From the NCBI GenBank assembly GCA_031359995.1, contig JANMAT010000035.1, positions 1-36,393 on the forward strand: 36,393 nucleotides of DNA, in the 5' to 3' direction. The first letter of the stretch is position 1. Each line of letters starts with the position of its first letter. The notes under the pieces are model-generated. The model had not been told where the DNA came from. It saw nothing but the letters and a program-made list of their open reading frames with translations, and ran no database searches. A program made the position numbers and the translations under genes. Of the stretch, positions 24,978 to 32,618 are shown piece by piece. Source of the DNA: JANMAT01 sp031359995 (GTDB lineage Bacteria > Actinomycetota > Acidimicrobiia > Acidimicrobiales > Ilumatobacteraceae).

Positions 24978-25356
24978 CTACTTCACCTTGATCACACCGT
25001 TCCAGTGGACGCGGGCCCCCTCGTGGCCGGTGTGCACGACCCACATGGTCGAAAGGGCCGACAGCGGCACCGCCGCCGCCGCACACCCGAACAGCAGAGG
25101 TGACCGCTTGGTCGGCGCCGCGCCGTCGATCGGGGCGCGATCGACGCGTCGGCCCACCGCCCACGGTGCGCCGGTGCCCAGCAGGAGCAGGAAACGTGAG
25201 CAGCCGGGTGGTGCGGGCCAGCCGGGCGTGCTTCACCGCGGTGCCCAGATCGATGGCCCGGTCCAGCGCCTCGCCGGTGTTCACGGCGAGCAGGATCATC
25301 GGGAACAGCACCAGCGTGGCTGCGGGTTGGCTGGGAGCAGCTCGCGAGCGCGCCAC
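24978..25356 (-). pseudogene. small multi-pass membrane protein (DUF2231-like), frameshifted
   Basis: From GTG 25356 the frame reads a membrane segment ATLVLFPMILLAVNTGEAL and AIDLGTAVKHARLARTTRLLTF. At about 25190 it changes frame by one base and continues as FLLLLGTGAPWAVGRR, TKRSPLLFGCAAAAVPLSALS, MWVVHTGHEGARVHW and stops at 24978 (VIKVK). The join gives one coherent hydrophobic protein whose end resembles DUF2231-type proteins. The unshifted frame runs on in front of the beta-propeller gene and makes a false 924-residue fusion. One sequencing error could explain it, so it may be intact in reality. Confidence 0.5.
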
Positions 25357-25360
25357 CTCC

Positions 25361-25366
25361 TATGCT
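25361..25366 (+). promoter_or_regulatory. -10 box of the 2OG oxygenase gene (leaderless-type)
   Basis: TATGCT, 8 bases before GTG 25375 in the 18-base gap to the divergent membrane-protein gene. Confidence 0.5.
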
Positions 25367-25374
25367 CGAACGAC

Positions 25375-26427
25375 GTGACGTCGAGCACCTTCACCAGCAT
25401 CCCCGTCGTGTCGATGGCCGGCTGGCGCGGATCGGGCGCCGACCGCGCCGCGTTCGCCGACGAGCTCCGGCGGACCTGCCACGAGGTGGGTTTCCTGATG
25501 CTCGTGGACCACGGCATCGAACCCGACTTCATGGGTCGGTACTTCGCCGCGCTCGAGGCGTTCTTCGCACTGCCCGAAGACGTGAAGGCCACCATCGACA
25601 AGGTCAACTCGCCCCACTTCCGCGGGTGGGAGCGCGTCGGATCCGAGTACACCGATGGCAAGGTCGACCATCGGGAGCAGCTCGACATCTCGACCGAGCA
25701 CCCGGCGCGCGCCCGCGGCGTCGAGCCCGCGTACCTCCGCCTCGACGGCGACAACCAGTGGCCGGGCGAGGACGTGCTGCCCGGGTTCCGGGCGATGGTG
25801 CTGGAGTTCATGGCCCGCATGGGCGCGCTGGCCGACGAGCTGATGGGGGTGCTCGCCGCCGGCCTCGGCCTGCCGGCCGCCACGTTCACGGAGCGCTTCG
25901 GCGAGCGGCCGCTGTCGCTCACGAAGCTCATCAGCTACCCGCCCACGCCTCCGGGCGCCGCCGGTGTGAACGGCCACCACGATGCCGGCTTCCTCACGCT
26001 GCTCTGGCAGCACGGCGTGGGCGGGCTGCAGGCGAGGAACCCCGATGGCGAGTGGATCGACGTCCCGCCGACGCCCGGTGCGATCGTGGTGAACCTGGGC
26101 GAGATGCTGCAGTCGATGACGGGCAACTACTTCGTGGCGACCATGCACCGGGTGATCGCCACCGACGCCCGCTTCTCCGCCGCGTACTTCCACGGACCCG
26201 ACCTGCGGGCCAGCCTCGCCCCGCTCGATCTCGATCCCCGCTTCACCGACGCGGTGGCCGCGAGCCCCCGCCACCGCGGGGCCGGCTTCATGGCCAAGCG
26301 GGACGAGCTCCTGGCCGGCGCCACGGGCACGTCGAGCACATCGGTTCCGGTGTACGGCGAGCAGCTCTGGAACTACTACGTCCGCAGCTACCCGGCCAAC
26401 GTCGCCCGCCACTACCCCACGACCTGA
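25375..26427 (+). CDS. isopenicillin N synthase-family 2-oxoglutarate/Fe(II) oxygenase
   Basis: A 350-residue non-haem iron oxygenase. The N-terminal DIOX_N part (ADELRRTCHEVGFLMLVDHGIEPDFMGRYF, about residues 22-50; key motif GFLMLVDHGI) is followed by the double-stranded beta-helix. Iron ligands are in GHHDAGFLTLL (His-x-Asp) and MHRVI (distal His), and the 2-oxoglutarate anchor is RFSAAYF (Arg-x-Ser). These residues are all in place, so it should be active. Substrate unknown; the family includes gibberellin-type, flavonoid-type and antibiotic-pathway oxygenases. It starts with GTG; 55 bases separate it from the M20 copy B on the same strand. The long open frame upstream, on the antisense of the propeller gene, is spurious. 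Confidence 0.88.
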   Translation: MTSSTFTSIPVVSMAGWRGSGADRAAFADELRRTCHEVGFLMLVDHGIEPDFMGRYFAALEAFFALPEDVKATIDKVNSPHFRGWERVGSEYTDGKVDHREQLDISTEHPARARGVEPAYLRLDGDNQWPGEDVLPGFRAMVLEFMARMGALADELMGVLAAGLGLPAATFTERFGERPLSLTKLISYPPTPPGAAGVNGHHDAGFLTLLWQHGVGGLQARNPDGEWIDVPPTPGAIVVNLGEMLQSMTGNYFVATMHRVIATDARFSAAYFHGPDLRASLAPLDLDPRFTDAVAASPRHRGAGFMAKRDELLAGATGTSSTSVPVYGEQLWNYYVRSYPANVARHYPTT

Positions 26428-26470
26428 CGGCGCGGTCGGGCGCCACCACACCGCGCCGGCGGGCGGGTCG

Positions 26471-26476
26471 TAGTCT
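26471..26476 (+). promoter_or_regulatory. -10 box of M20 copy B (leaderless-type)
   Basis: TAGTCT, 6 bases before ATG 26483. Confidence 0.55.
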
Positions 26477-26482
26477 CGGGCC

Positions 26483-27811
26483 ATGACCACCGACCTCACC
26501 ATGGAGACCGTCGAGCTCCTGCAGGCGCTCATCCGCAACGGCTGCGTGAACGACGGAACGCCCGACTCGGGCAACGAGACGCGCAACGCCGACCTGCTGA
26601 AGACGTATCTGGAGGGCGCCGGGCTCGACGTCGAGACGTACGAGTCGCGTCCGGGCCGCGGCTCCATCGTGGCCCGCATCGAGGGCAGTGACCCGACCGC
26701 GCCCACGGTGTGCCTCATGGGCCACACCGACGTCGTGCCGGTGAGCCCTGCCGGCTGGCACGAGGACCCCTTCGGCGGCGCGCTGATCGACGGTGAGGTC
26801 TGGGGTCGCGGTGCCATCGACATGCTGAACCTCACGTCGTCCATGGCGGTGGCGTTCAAGCACCTGGCCCGCACCGGCTGGAAGCCGAAGGGCACGCTGC
26901 TCTACTTCGGCGTGGCCGACGAGGAGGCCGGCGGTGTGTGGGGCGCCCGCTGGATGGCCGACCACCACTGGGACGCCATCAAGTGCGACTACGTGCTCAC
27001 CGAGATGGGCGGTTGGCCCCACGGCAACGGCAAGTCCGTCGGCATCTCCATCGGCGAGAAGGGCATCGCCTGGCGCCGCCTCACCATCGGGGGCACGCCG
27101 GGCCACGGGTCCATGCCCTTCCGCACCGACAACGCCGTGGTCACCGCAGCCGAGGTGGTCACGCGCCTGGCCGCCTTCCAGCCCAAGGCCCGCCTGGACG
27201 ACCTGTGGGTCCAGCGCGTGCACGCCACCGACCTCCCCGAAGAGGTCAAGGGCGCCCTGCTCGACCCGTCGAAGCTGATCGACACGCTCAACGCGCTCCC
27301 CGTCCCCACGGCCAAGCTGCTGCACGCCTGCACCCACACGACCATCTCCCCCAACGTGGTCCACGGCGGTGTGAAGTCGAACGTGATCCCCGACAAGGTA
27401 CAGATCGACGTCGACATCCGCACCCTGCCCGGCATCACCGGCGACGACGTGAACGCCATGCTGCGCGAGGCGGTGGGCGACCTGGCCGACCGCATCGAGA
27501 TCGAGGCCATCTTCAACGACGAGGCCTCCCAGTCGTCCACCCGCAACGCCATGTACGAGACGTTGGAGAAGCACACCCAGGTCGTGTACCCGGGGGCGTC
27601 GCTCCTGCCCGAGCTGATCGTGGGCGCCACCGACTCGCGCTTCTTCCGTGAGAAGGGCACCGTGGCCTACGGCACCGGCCTGTTCAGCCCGGGCGTGAGC
27701 TTCGCCCAGTTCGCCAGCCGGTTCCACGGCCACGACGAGCGCATCGACGTCGACTCGCTCGGGCTGTGCACGAACTACTGGCTGGGCGTGGCCCAGGACT
27801 TCCTGGGCTGA
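26483..27811 (+). CDS. M20 family metallopeptidase, copy B
   Basis: A 442-residue M20 peptidase, full length. Metal ligands: His81 (MGHTDVVP), Asp113 (WGRGAIDMLN), Glu147/148 (VADEEAGG); lid motif GTPGHGSMPF; and a C-terminal RFHGHDERID. It shares residue-for-residue numbering with copy A over its first 160 residues (VELLQALIRNGCVNDGT versus VELLQTLIRNRCVNDGT). It has TAGTCT 6 bases before ATG. It is followed after 11 bases by the ribosome-binding site and start of a damaged SnoaL-like gene. Likely substrates are N-acyl amino acids; not known. Confidence 0.94.
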   Translation: MTTDLTMETVELLQALIRNGCVNDGTPDSGNETRNADLLKTYLEGAGLDVETYESRPGRGSIVARIEGSDPTAPTVCLMGHTDVVPVSPAGWHEDPFGGALIDGEVWGRGAIDMLNLTSSMAVAFKHLARTGWKPKGTLLYFGVADEEAGGVWGARWMADHHWDAIKCDYVLTEMGGWPHGNGKSVGISIGEKGIAWRRLTIGGTPGHGSMPFRTDNAVVTAAEVVTRLAAFQPKARLDDLWVQRVHATDLPEEVKGALLDPSKLIDTLNALPVPTAKLLHACTHTTISPNVVHGGVKSNVIPDKVQIDVDIRTLPGITGDDVNAMLREAVGDLADRIEIEAIFNDEASQSSTRNAMYETLEKHTQVVYPGASLLPELIVGATDSRFFREKGTVAYGTGLFSPGVSFAQFASRFHGHDERIDVDSLGLCTNYWLGVAQDFLG

Positions 27812-27822
27812 AAGGAGTCGCC

Positions 27823-28075
27823 ATGATCGACACCGCCGGCCAACGTGTGGGTCGACGTGGTCGACGGCGAGGTCCGCGTGAAGAGCAAGTTCTGGGTGCC
27901 CTTCACCCGCGACAGCCACCGGCCCAGGCGCTGGTACGGGGGCGACTACGACGACGTCGTGGTGCGCACGGCCGACGGTTGGCGGTTCGCCCGCCGCACG
28001 TGCACGGCGCGCTGGCAGTACACGGTGGACGACGCCGGCGACCCCTCGGTCCCCGAGGGTCGCCGCACGTTCTAG
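27823..28075 (+). pseudogene. SnoaL-like protein remnant with internal deletion
   Basis: An excellent ribosome-binding site (AAAGGAG) precedes ATG 27823, which reads MIDTAG. After only a few codons the sequence enters, in a different frame, the C-terminal half of a SnoaL/NTF2-like protein: ANVWVDVVDGEVRVKSKF, then YGGDYDDVVVRTADGWRFARRTCTARWQY and stop at 28075. Roughly the first 70 residues of the fold are missing. The junction is at about 27838. An internal GTG (27845) could start a 76-residue piece but has no ribosome-binding site. Best read as a deletion remnant. Confidence 0.6.
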
Positions 28076-28079
28076 GGCC

Positions 28080-29126
28080 TCAGGCCCGGGCCACGGCCAG
28101 CTCGGGCACGAGCGCACCGTCCACCACCACGGGCCGGTTGTCGAGCAGCACGGTGTGGCCGCGCGTGGGCAGGTCGAAGTGCCCAGCGGTGAAGCGGCCG
28201 GCGTTCTCGTTGGCGCCCGTCGAGTACAGGAAGTTGCCGGCGAACGCCCGCGCCTCGGTGCCCCAGATCTCACGCTTGTCGTAGAGCTCCAGGTAGTCCC
28301 ATCGGGCCGCGGGGTTCATGCCCCACCCCACGTGACTGGTGGCGTAGCTGGCCCGGTCGCCGAAGGCGGCCAGGTACGAGCGGAACAGCTCGGCGTCGAG
28401 GCCGTCACCGTCGATCGACTCGATGTGGTCGTCGACGATGGTGAGCCGCACCGCCGACTCCATGTAGCGGTTGAACGTGAGGTTGATGTCGCCCGGTGCC
28501 AGCACCACCGTGCCCGACACCGTCCCGGCCGCCGGGAACGCCAGCACGAGCCCGCCCGGCCAGTGGGCGATGGAGCCGGGGCCGGCGGTGAGCCCGGTGG
28601 AACCGGCGGTGAACGCGCCGGCGAGTTGCACCGTCAGGTCGGTGCCGTGAGGACTGGTGGCCCGCATGACGGTGGCGGCGCGCAGCCACGCGTGACCGAG
28701 CGCGACGCGGCGGGGCAGGTCGTCGTCCCACGTGAGGCGGTCGAAGGTGTCGGGGTGCTCGTTGCTGATCATCAGCACGCGGGCGCCACCGCCCAGGATC
28801 TGCCCCAGCTCGGGTGCGTGCAGCAGGCCCTCGACGGTGCAGTCGAGCACCAGATCGGCGGCGGCCAGGCCGGCGATGACAGCCCGGTTGTTGGCCAGCG
28901 CCTGGGAGGCGCCGGTGGACCGGACGGGCACCGGATGGACCGAGTGCGGCGTGGGCACGACCACATCGAAGACGCGGGCGCCGCTCGACTGGGCGGCCAG
29001 CCGGGCCGTCTCGACCAGCACGGGCCGGCTCTGGGTCTCGCTCAACACGGCCACGACCTCACCGGCGTGCAGGCCACAGCGGGCGAAGTGGGCCTGGAAG
29101 GCTGCGAGGTAGCGCCACTCGGTCAT
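28080..29126 (-). CDS. NicX/M29-like metalloenzyme (2,5-dihydroxypyridine 5,6-dioxygenase or aminopeptidase T-like)
   Basis: A 348-residue protein of the M29-peptidase-like fold that also includes NicX, the mononuclear iron enzyme opening 2,5-dihydroxypyridine in nicotinate breakdown. The C-terminal half carries the candidate ligand set His265 (SHVGWGMNP), Ser302 (FLYSTGANEN), His316 and Asp318 (GHFDLPTRG), in the order recalled for NicX. N-terminal Rossmann-like part: GEVVAVLSETQSRP. I cannot separate a ring-opening dioxygenase from a relative by sequence alone; no other nicotinate gene is nearby. It is divergent from the acyl-CoA dehydrogenase-like gene with a 74-base shared promoter; TAGGGT 6 bases before ATG. 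Confidence 0.75.
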   Translation of the reverse strand: MTEWRYLAAFQAHFARCGLHAGEVVAVLSETQSRPVLVETARLAAQSSGARVFDVVVPTPHSVHPVPVRSTGASQALANNRAVIAGLAAADLVLDCTVEGLLHAPELGQILGGGARVLMISNEHPDTFDRLTWDDDLPRRVALGHAWLRAATVMRATSPHGTDLTVQLAGAFTAGSTGLTAGPGSIAHWPGGLVLAFPAAGTVSGTVVLAPGDINLTFNRYMESAVRLTIVDDHIESIDGDGLDAELFRSYLAAFGDRASYATSHVGWGMNPAARWDYLELYDKREIWGTEARAFAGNFLYSTGANENAGRFTAGHFDLPTRGHTVLLDNRPVVVDGALVPELAVARA

Positions 29127-29132
29127 CCCCCC

Positions 29133-29138
29133 ACCCTA
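29133..29138 (-). promoter_or_regulatory. -10 box of NicX-like gene (leaderless-type)
   Basis: TAGGGT on the minus strand, 6 bases before ATG 29126. Confidence 0.5.
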
Positions 29139-29143
29139 GCGAG

Positions 29144-29171
29144 GTCAACGATGTTGACAGCCATGTTGACA
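29144..29171. promoter_or_regulatory. candidate operator: triple GTTGAC repeat in divergent promoter
   Basis: Inverted repeat GTCAAC-GAT-GTTGAC (29144-29158) followed by another direct copy GTTGAC at 29165-29170, within ATGTTGACA repeats. The last copy includes TTGACA (29166-29171), the -35 box of the plus-strand gene. A regulator bound here would control both divergent genes; the TetR gene downstream is the nearest candidate. Confidence 0.55.
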
Positions 29172-29194
29172 CGGGCGGCGGAACGTCGCACGAT
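29166..29194 (+). promoter_or_regulatory. promoter of acyl-CoA dehydrogenase-like gene
   Basis: TTGACA (29166-29171), 17-base spacer, CACGAT (29189-29194), then 6 bases to ATG 29201. Perfect -35, weak -10 and leaderless spacing. Confidence 0.55.
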
Positions 29195-29200
29195 GCCCCG

Positions 29201-30391
29201 ATGACCGCCACCGCCGACCGCCCCGAGCCGGCCGCCGACCGCGACGAGCTCGTCGCCCGCGTCCGCTCCCTCGGCCCCGTCATGCAGGAGCGAGCCGTCG
29301 TGTACGACCGCGAGGCCCGCTTCCCCACCGAGAACTTCGCCGACTTCCACCGGCTCGGCCTCCTGAGGGTGTGCGTGCCGGCGCGCTACGGCGGCCTCGG
29401 CGCGTCCTATGCCGACTACGTGCGCGTGAGCGAAGAGGTCGGCCGCCATTGCGGTGCCACCGGCCTCACGTTCAACATGCACAACGCCACCATGTTGTGG
29501 TGCGGCGAGGTCGCCGACCTGCTGTCGCTCACCGACGACGAGCGGGCCAGCCACGAGGCGATCCGCGCCGAGATGTACCGCGGCGTTGTCGAGCACGGCC
29601 ACATCCACAGCCAGCCGTTCTCCGAGGGCCTGGCCCCCGGCGCCACCGCCGGAGTGGCCACGAAGGCCGTCCCGGTCGACGGCGGCTGGCGGGTGAGCGG
29701 GAAGAAGATCTTCGCGTCGCTGTCGGGCTCGGCCGACTTCTACAACGTCACCTGCGCGGTGCCGGGCGACGAGGAGATCCGGCTCCTCGGTGTGCCGGCG
29801 ACCGCCGATGGCGTGGAGACCATCGACGACTGGGACCCGCTCGGCATGCGCGGCACCGTGTCGCGCACGCTGCTGTTGCACGACGTGTTCGTACCCCACG
29901 CCAACGAGTGGATGCCCACCGGCAGCTACAACCAGGCCGCCAACCGCTACCCATGGCTCTTCCTGTCGCTGTGCCCCAGCTACCTCGGTCTCACCGGCGG
30001 CGTGCTCGACGCCACGGCGAGCTACCTGCGCGGCGAGCTGCCCGGCCAGGTCACCGGGGCCCGCCGCGACCACCCGGTGAAGCAGCTCGGCTGGGCCCAG
30101 ATGCAGCTGCGCCACCAGCAGTCTCGCGCCCTGCTCTACCACGCCGTCGACCACGCCGTCATCGACCCGACCGAGGAGCAGCTCGTCACCGGATGGGCCG
30201 CCGCCGTCACGGTCATGGAGCACGCCGCCGAGGTCGCGTCGATGGCGATCCGCGTGTGCGGCGGGCAGTCGATGCAGAAGACGATGCCGCTCGAACGTCT
30301 CTACCGCGACGCCCGCCTGGGCTCCACCATGCTGCCGTGGAGCACCGAGGTGTGCCTGGGTCGCATGGGTCAGGCCCGGTTGTACCCCTGA
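29201..30391 (+). CDS. acyl-CoA dehydrogenase-fold flavoprotein
   Basis: A 396-residue ACAD-superfamily protein. Seen: N-terminal helices with PARYGGLGASYADYVRVSEE, middle beta domain with WRVSGKKIFASLSGSADF (the KxF/S-type substrate/flavin strand) and the C-terminal helices with RVCGGQSMQKTMPLERLYRDARLG. The usual C-terminal catalytic-Glu loop (YEGT-like) is not present: after RDARLG comes STMLPWSTEVCLGRMG, so it is either a dehydrogenase with its base elsewhere or a flavin monooxygenase of the same fold. Promoter TTGACA/CACGAT, leaderless. TetR follows 22 bases after the stop. Confidence 0.82.
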   Translation: MTATADRPEPAADRDELVARVRSLGPVMQERAVVYDREARFPTENFADFHRLGLLRVCVPARYGGLGASYADYVRVSEEVGRHCGATGLTFNMHNATMLWCGEVADLLSLTDDERASHEAIRAEMYRGVVEHGHIHSQPFSEGLAPGATAGVATKAVPVDGGWRVSGKKIFASLSGSADFYNVTCAVPGDEEIRLLGVPATADGVETIDDWDPLGMRGTVSRTLLLHDVFVPHANEWMPTGSYNQAANRYPWLFLSLCPSYLGLTGGVLDATASYLRGELPGQVTGARRDHPVKQLGWAQMQLRHQQSRALLYHAVDHAVIDPTEEQLVTGWAAAVTVMEHAAEVASMAIRVCGGQSMQKTMPLERLYRDARLGSTMLPWSTEVCLGRMGQARLYP

Positions 30392-30401
30392 GCCGAGCCG
30401 A

Positions 30402-30407
30402 TACCCT
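30402..30407 (+). promoter_or_regulatory. -10 box of TetR gene (leaderless-type)
   Basis: TACCCT, 6 bases before GTG 30414. Confidence 0.5.
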
Positions 30408-30413
30408 GCCGCG

Positions 30414-31067
30414 GTGGCCCGACGGACGCTCTCCCGACAGCTGATCGTGGCCACCTGCATCGAACTGATCGATCGCGAAGGCCCCGATCGGTTCACGCTG
30501 CGCAGGCTGGGCGACGTGCTCGGCGCCGATCCGACCGCCATCTACCGTCACTTCCGCAACAAGGACGAGCTGACGCGCGCCGTCGGCGACGAGATCCTCC
30601 GGCCGCTGTGGGACGACCTGCCCGGCGACGAGGCCGGCTGGCGCGCTGTGCTGCGCGAGCTGTGCCTTCGCCTGCGGGCCGCGTACCTCGGCCACCCGGG
30701 GTTGACCGCGCTGGTGGCCGCCGGACCGCCCATGCAGGAGAACGAGCTGCGCCTCACCGAAGCCATGCTGCGCCAGCTGCAGCGGTCGGGGCTGGCCCCC
30801 GCAGACGTCGGTATGGCCTACCACGCCGCCATCGAGCTCACCCTGGGCGCCGCCGCCATCGACGGCACCATGAGCTTGGCGCCCGTCGACGAACGCCAGG
30901 CCGCCTACCGACGCTTCCGCGCCACCTACGCCGCGCTCGACCAGCAGCAGTTCCCTGCCTCGGTCGCCTCGGCGGCGAGCCTGTGGGTCGGCAGCGCCGA
31001 CGACCGCTTCGCGTACGCCCTTGACCGTCTGCTCGACGGTATCGAGCACGGCGCCACCGCCGGCTGA
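30414..31067 (+). CDS. TetR-family transcriptional regulator
   Basis: A 217-residue TetR/AcrR regulator: N-terminal HTH about residues 9-50 with FTLRRLGDVLGADPTAIYRHFRNKDEL (recognition helix ADPTAIYRHF), then an all-helical ligand and dimer domain ending in WVGSADDRFAYALDRLLDGIEHG. It starts GTG with a -10 box 6 bases upstream, so it can be made separately or together with the ACAD-like gene 22 bases before it. It is the nearest regulator for the operator-like GTTGAC repeats between the NicX-like and ACAD-like genes; that link is an inference. Confidence 0.9.
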   Translation: MARRTLSRQLIVATCIELIDREGPDRFTLRRLGDVLGADPTAIYRHFRNKDELTRAVGDEILRPLWDDLPGDEAGWRAVLRELCLRLRAAYLGHPGLTALVAAGPPMQENELRLTEAMLRQLQRSGLAPADVGMAYHAAIELTLGAAAIDGTMSLAPVDERQAAYRRFRATYAALDQQQFPASVASAASLWVGSADDRFAYALDRLLDGIEHGATAG

Positions 31068-31098
31068 GGTGCCCACCGGCACTGCATCACGGGGCACC
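31068..31098 (+). terminator. inverted repeat after TetR
   Basis: 7-bp inverted repeat GGTGCCC/GGGCACC with a 17-base loop, directly after the TetR stop. Loose loop and no T run; low confidence. Confidence 0.25.
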
Positions 31099-31211
31099 CG
31101 CCGCCGCTCTGTGGATGCACGAGCGGAAATTCGTCCGCCCGAGCCCGACCCGATGGCGAAGGATGACCTCGTCAGCAGTCCGGACAGCGAGACCGGAGGG
31201 AGTGATCGACC

Positions 31212-32006
31212 ATGTTCCAGTTCATCGGCGCCATCGTGGCCATCGTCGTCATCGGTGCGGTCTTCTCGCGTTGCTTCGTGGAGATCGTGCCCGAGGGCCA
31301 GACGGCCGTGCTGGTGCGCCTCGGGCGCGTGCGCCGCACCCTCGGCCCGGGCCCGAAGCTCGTCGTGCCCGGCATCGAGGAACTGCTCCTCGTCTCCCTG
31401 GCGCCACAGCACCTCGACGTGCGCGTCGCCGGCCACACCAGCGACGGTGCCGCGGTGCAGGTGCGCACCGCGGTCGTGTACCGCATCGTCGAGCCGCTGC
31501 TGGCCCTGCGCAACGGGCGGTCGTTGGGCACCCAGGTCGGTGACGGCGTGCGCGCCGGCGCCGCTCAGGCGATCAGCGGCTTCACCCTCGAGCAACTGCA
31601 TCGCAAGCAGGGCGAGGTGGCCGACTCGGTGGCGCTGCAGGCCAGCGACGCCGTCGAGTCGATCGGGGTCACGCTGCAGTCGCTGCGCATCACCGCGCTG
31701 GCGTTCACCCCGGTCGTCGCCGACGCGGTGGGCCGCGCCGTCGTCGCCCAGCTCCACGGCGAGGCCGCGCTGATCGACGCCCGGGTGCGGGCGACGGTCA
31801 GCGAGATCGACGGTCGGGCCCGGGTGGCGGCGCTGCGCTCGCTCGACGCGGTCGCCCGCCGGGCCCATGCCAACACGCTCGAACTGGAGCGCATCGCCGC
31901 GCTGCAGCACGTGCTGGCCAACGACCGGGCCACGGTGGTGACGGGCCTCCACGATACGGCGTGGGCGTTGCTGCCGGCACCGCAAGCCGTTGACCGTCTG
32001 GGCTGA
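31212..32006 (+). CDS. SPFH/Band 7 (stomatin-like) membrane protein
   Basis: A 264-residue protein with an N-terminal TM hairpin (about residues 4-20), the SPFH domain start CFVEIVPEGQTAVLVRLGRVRRTLGPG, LDVRVAGHTSDGAAVQVRTAVVYRI and the helical C-terminal region with RKQGEVADSVALQASDAVESIG. It would organise membrane microdomains or protect membrane proteins from FtsH-type proteases. Unlike many stomatin operons no NfeD partner is beside it. ATG 31212 has a GGAGGGAG ribosome-binding site, so this gene is leadered. Confidence 0.88.
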   Translation: MFQFIGAIVAIVVIGAVFSRCFVEIVPEGQTAVLVRLGRVRRTLGPGPKLVVPGIEELLLVSLAPQHLDVRVAGHTSDGAAVQVRTAVVYRIVEPLLALRNGRSLGTQVGDGVRAGAAQAISGFTLEQLHRKQGEVADSVALQASDAVESIGVTLQSLRITALAFTPVVADAVGRAVVAQLHGEAALIDARVRATVSEIDGRARVAALRSLDAVARRAHANTLELERIAALQHVLANDRATVVTGLHDTAWALLPAPQAVDRLG

Positions 32007-32071
32007 GCGCCCGGGCGGTCACCGCTCCGGCGGAAGGACCCGCACGCATGGATCCGCCATACGAACCCAGC

Positions 32072-32077
32072 TAGCCT
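32072..32077 (+). promoter_or_regulatory. -10 box of HxlR gene (leaderless-type)
   Basis: TAGCCT, 7 bases before GTG 32085. Confidence 0.5.
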
Positions 32078-32084
32078 CGGGCGC

Positions 32085-32582
32085 GTGACCGACGCCCTCG
32101 ACCGTCCCGACCTGCGTGCTGCGGCGATCGAGATCGACCGGTGCTCCATCGCCGGCGCGCTCGAGGCACTGGGCGACGTGTGGTCCATCCTGGTGCTGCG
32201 CGAGCTCTTCTTCGGCGTGCGTCGGTTCAACGAGATCCAGCGCGATCTCGGCATCTCCCGCAGCGTGCTCACCGACCGGTTGGGCCGCCTGGTGGAGCTC
32301 GGTGTGGTCCGCACCGAGGACTACCAGGAGCCGGGCGACCGGGTCCGCAAGCAGTACCGGCTCACGCGCAAGGGCGTGGGCCTGCTGCCGGTGATGGTGT
32401 CGCTCATGTCGTGGGGTGATGAGCACGTGAACGAGGGCGAAGGTCCGGTCACGCTGCACGAGCGGTCCACGGGCGAAGCGGTGCGGCTCGAACTGCGCAC
32501 CGAGTCGGGCCGCCCGGTGCAACCGAACGAGATGGAACCCCGGTTGGCGCCGGGGCGACGCCGCGTCCGCGCCCCGGGCTGA
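32085..32582 (+). CDS. HxlR-family transcriptional regulator
   Basis: A 165-residue MarR-like winged-helix regulator. The family signature is clear: CSIAGALEALGDVWSILVLREL (described as CSIAGALEALGD plus WSILVLREL), the FGVRRFNEIQRDLGISRSVLTDRLGRL recognition region and the wing with RVRKQYRLTRKG. The family's conserved Cys (residue 20, senses aldehydes or redox changes in some members) is present. The C-terminus (VTLHERSTGEAVRLELR) is an extension. No target next to it is obvious: the SPFH gene is upstream and the CHAP gene converges. Confidence 0.9.
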   Translation: MTDALDRPDLRAAAIEIDRCSIAGALEALGDVWSILVLRELFFGVRRFNEIQRDLGISRSVLTDRLGRLVELGVVRTEDYQEPGDRVRKQYRLTRKGVGLLPVMVSLMSWGDEHVNEGEGPVTLHERSTGEAVRLELRTESGRPVQPNEMEPRLAPGRRRVRAPG

Positions 32583-32618
32583 GGAAGAGACCGCCGGCGA
32601 CCGCCGGAGGCGACGCCC

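Noticed and set aside
22582..25356. single 924-residue protein from the propeller stop to GTG 25356
   Set aside because: The first 139 residues are half of a separate membrane protein in another gene, followed by out-of-frame filler; the signal-peptide-like segment begins at about 24939.
23887..25374. N-terminal extension of the 2OG oxygenase (496 extra codons)
   Set aside because: It is antisense to the propeller gene; the oxygenase family begins at GTG 25375, which has a -10 box at the right distance.
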